64,000 bases of DNA from Kribbella capetownensis (GTDB lineage Bacteria; Actinomycetota; Actinomycetes; Propionibacteriales; Kribbellaceae): positions 310,001 through 374,000 of the forward strand of contig NZ_SJKD01000002.1 of assembly GCF_004331485.1 (NCBI RefSeq), given 5' to 3'. Below, in pieces: positions 62,248 to 64,000 of the stretch; position 1 is the stretch's first letter; each line of letters starts with the position of its first letter. Below the pieces are notes generated by a model that made no database searches, was not told where the DNA came from, and saw nothing but the letters and a program-made list of their open reading frames with translations. A program made the translations under genes and the position numbers.

Positions 62248-62993
62248 GCGCCCAGAACCACTCGATCGTCATGCTGCGCCGCAACTTCAAGCACATCACC
62301 CGGAACCCGACCTCGGTGTTCAACGCGGTGCTGATGCCGGTCGTGATCATGTTGATGTTCGTCTACATGCTCGGCGACGCCTTCAACGTCGGCGTCGACT
62401 ACGTCGACTACGCGACACCGGGACTGATGCTGCTGGCCGTCTGCTACGGGCTGGGGGCGACCGCGACCGCGGTGAACTCCGACATGACCAAGGGCATCAT
62501 CAACCGGTTCAAGGTCATGGACGTCTCCCGTGGCGCGGTGCTGACCGGTCACGTGATCGCGAGCCTGCTCACAAATCTGATCGCCATCGCCGCGATCATC
62601 GGCGTGGGCTTCCTGCTGGGCTTCAGCCCGTCGGCGAGCTTCGTCGACTGGCTCGGCGTGATCGGTCTCGTCGTACTGCTCGGATTCGCGGCCGGCTGGT
62701 TGACCGTTGCCCTCGGATTGTTTGCGAAGTCGCCGGAGACCGCGGGTCTGGCCGCAGTACCGCTGGTCATGCTGCCGTTCTTCAGCAGCGCGATCGTTCC
62801 GGCGGACAAGATGGGGGCCGGCCTCAAGCAGTTCGCGGAGTACCAGCCCTTCACCCCGATCATCGAAACCCTGCGTGGGCTGCTGAACGGCACACCGGCC
62901 GCCGGCGACGTGATCCCCGCCCTCGCGTGGTGCGTCGGAATCGCTCTGGTCGGATACCTGTGGGCACGCTCCACCTTCGCGAAGCGAGCCTGA
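62244..62993 (+). CDS. ABC transporter permease, DrrB type (ABC-2)
   Basis: 249 residues with six membrane segments. Typical ABC-2 features: R-N-F-K-H-I-T-R-N-P near the start and F-F-S-S-A-I-V-P-A-D-K-M near residue 180. Partner of the preceding ATPase. Converges on the regulator gene, with stops three bases apart. Confidence 0.93.
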   Translation: MSAQNHSIVMLRRNFKHITRNPTSVFNAVLMPVVIMLMFVYMLGDAFNVGVDYVDYATPGLMLLAVCYGLGATATAVNSDMTKGIINRFKVMDVSRGAVLTGHVIASLLTNLIAIAAIIGVGFLLGFSPSASFVDWLGVIGLVVLLGFAAGWLTVALGLFAKSPETAGLAAVPLVMLPFFSSAIVPADKMGAGLKQFAEYQPFTPIIETLRGLLNGTPAAGDVIPALAWCVGIALVGYLWARSTFAKRA

Positions 62994-62996
62994 CCC

Positions 62997-64000
62997 TTAC
63001 GAGGCGAGTGTGACCTCGACCAGCTCGGACCAGTTCGACTCCGTACCTTCCTGCGTCACCTCGGCGAACCGTGCGTCGCCGAGGTGACGTCGTACGTCGT
63101 GCTCGATCCTGACCGCAGCCGGGCTGGACAGATCCGGCAGTCCGCGTACACCGTCGCCGGCCGCGAGCAGCCGCGCCGCCTGCTCGTACTGCTCGCGCCG
63201 TAACGCCAGATCCGCGACTCCGACGATGGCGTGTGCGAGCGCGGGTGCGTGCCCGGCCTCGGACGCCGCCTGGAACGCGGCGGCCCGGTGTTCACGGGCG
63301 TGGTCGAGATCGTCGGCGAAATCGCCGAGCTGACTCTGTACGGTCGCGCGGACGTTCGCCTGATCCGCTTCGTCTCCCAGCACAGTCGTCGCAACCTCGA
63401 GTTGCCGGCGCGCCTCGTCGGCGTCTCCGCGCCAGCCGGCCAGTTCCGCCTTCGCGAGGGCCAGCACGGCCAGTGCGCCCGGCCACGGGATCCTGTCCGC
63501 GTAGCGCTGCGCATCTGCCATCGCAGCCTCACTGGACTCCTCGTCGCCGCGCAGCCAGTACAGCTGAGCCTGTCGCGCGCGCAGCCGAATGACATCGTCG
63601 ACAGCACCGAATTCGGTGACGACCCCGACCGCCTGTTCGAGGTACTCGCACGCGACCGCGAACTCGCCGCGCGTGGCGAAGCGGTCCGCCAGCTCGGCCA
63701 GGGCGAACGAGATCCCGAACCGTTCGCCGACGGCCCGGAACTCGGTGAGCGCCAGCTCGAGATCCTTGTCCGCGTCCCACCCGGCATAGCCGAGCATGAT
63801 CCGCATCTTGCCGAGCTGCAGCCGCGCCATCGCGCGTCCCCAGGGATCCTCGTGGCTGAGCAGCGACTCCCACGCAGGCAGGATCTGGTCCGGCGCCTGC
63901 AACATCTTCTCCAGCGGCGCGATCAGGCCGAGCACCGGATGAGGATCCCTACTCTGCTGGCTGTAGCGGTACGCCTTGTGGATCCACTCCGCGACCTGGT
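62997..64000 (-). CDS. BTAD/SARP-type transcriptional regulator, C-terminal TPR part (runs off window)
   Basis: Open to the right edge with stop at 62997; at least 334 residues visible, all alpha-helical TPR repeats (A-R-L-Q-L-G-K-M-R-I-M-L-G-Y; A-L-A-E-L-A-D-R-F-A-T-R-G-E). The closing L-L-A-A-G-D-G-V-R-G-L-P-D ... H-L-G-D-A-R-F-A pattern is characteristic of the end of AfsR-like BTAD-NB-ARC-TPR activators. The DNA-binding BTAD and NTPase parts would lie beyond 64000. It is the natural candidate to bind the heptamer array before the DrrAB genes. Confidence 0.75.
   Translation of the reverse strand, partial: QVAEWIHKAYRYSQQSRDPHPVLGLIAPLEKMLQAPDQILPAWESLLSHEDPWGRAMARLQLGKMRIMLGYAGWDADKDLELALTEFRAVGERFGISFALAELADRFATRGEFAVACEYLEQAVGVVTEFGAVDDVIRLRARQAQLYWLRGDEESSEAAMADAQRYADRIPWPGALAVLALAKAELAGWRGDADEARRQLEVATTVLGDEADQANVRATVQSQLGDFADDLDHAREHRAAAFQAASEAGHAPALAHAIVGVADLALRREQYEQAARLLAAGDGVRGLPDLSSPAAVRIEHDVRRHLGDARFAEVTQEGTESNWSELVEVTLAS

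Overview
The window is high-GC (about two thirds or more G+C by eye) DNA from an actinobacterium. The gene order folC-DUF4233-ndk-mreBCD-PBP2-rodA, followed further on by DUF2344-rne-rplU-rpmA-obgE-proB-proA ... nadD-rsfS-histidine phosphatase-tRNA-Ala, is a conserved actinobacterial backbone. Many GTG starts, ATGA stop/start overlaps and accessory families (CGNR zinc finger, DUF346 propeller repeats, M43 and M64 peptidases, BTAD/SARP regulator) fit a soil member of the Propionibacteriales. Kribbella is my best guess, but this is inference from gene content, not a search result.

Layout. 1-7.3 kb: end of folate synthesis, nucleotide kinase and the rod-shape/elongasome operon. 7.4-18.5 kb: accessory genes, including a lipoprotein, a tight three-gene cassette (M43 metalloprotease with a seven-blade lectin-type propeller, a 91-aa protein, an M28 peptidase with one matching blade) and a tyrosine phosphatase-HAD fusion. 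18.5-31.9 kb: the two halves of the usual tRNA-modification-like pair (TIGR03960 radical SAM and TIGR03936/DUF2344) are held apart by a LacI-controlled secreted GH67 alpha-glucuronidase, GNAT, pheA, an acyltransferase, an M64 peptidase and DUF1772. 32-40.2 kb: rne-rplU-rpmA-obgE-proBA. 40.1-45.1 kb: an insertion of regulator/target pairs (PadR with a PPTase and a hydrolase; HxlR-peroxiredoxin fusion with an MFS pump; Lrp). 45.2-47.65 kb: nadD-rsfS-phosphatase and tRNA-Ala(GGC).

47.6-53 kb is a genomic-island-like region. The 3' part of tRNA-Ala is duplicated 945 bp downstream (46 bp, one mismatch), bracketing a macro-domain gene. Beyond it lie small orphan ORFs, a methyltransferase, membrane proteins and the C-terminal stub of a DUF6262 (Tn554-type transposition) protein. 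53-64 kb: mixed accessory genes (GNAT, acetate/succinate transporter family, a frameshifted flavoprotein, a divergent TPR/CGNR pair whose start codons overlap inside an inverted repeat, VOC proteins, a serine hydrolase) ending in a DrrAB-type ABC exporter preceded by three 11-bp-spaced heptamers of the kind bound by SARP regulators. The C-terminal part of a BTAD/SARP regulator lies convergently next to it and runs off the window edge.

Many regulators here sit beside a visible palindrome or repeat (LacI, PadR, HxlR, CGNR, SARP), so much of the accessory content looks like self-contained sensor/effector pairs.
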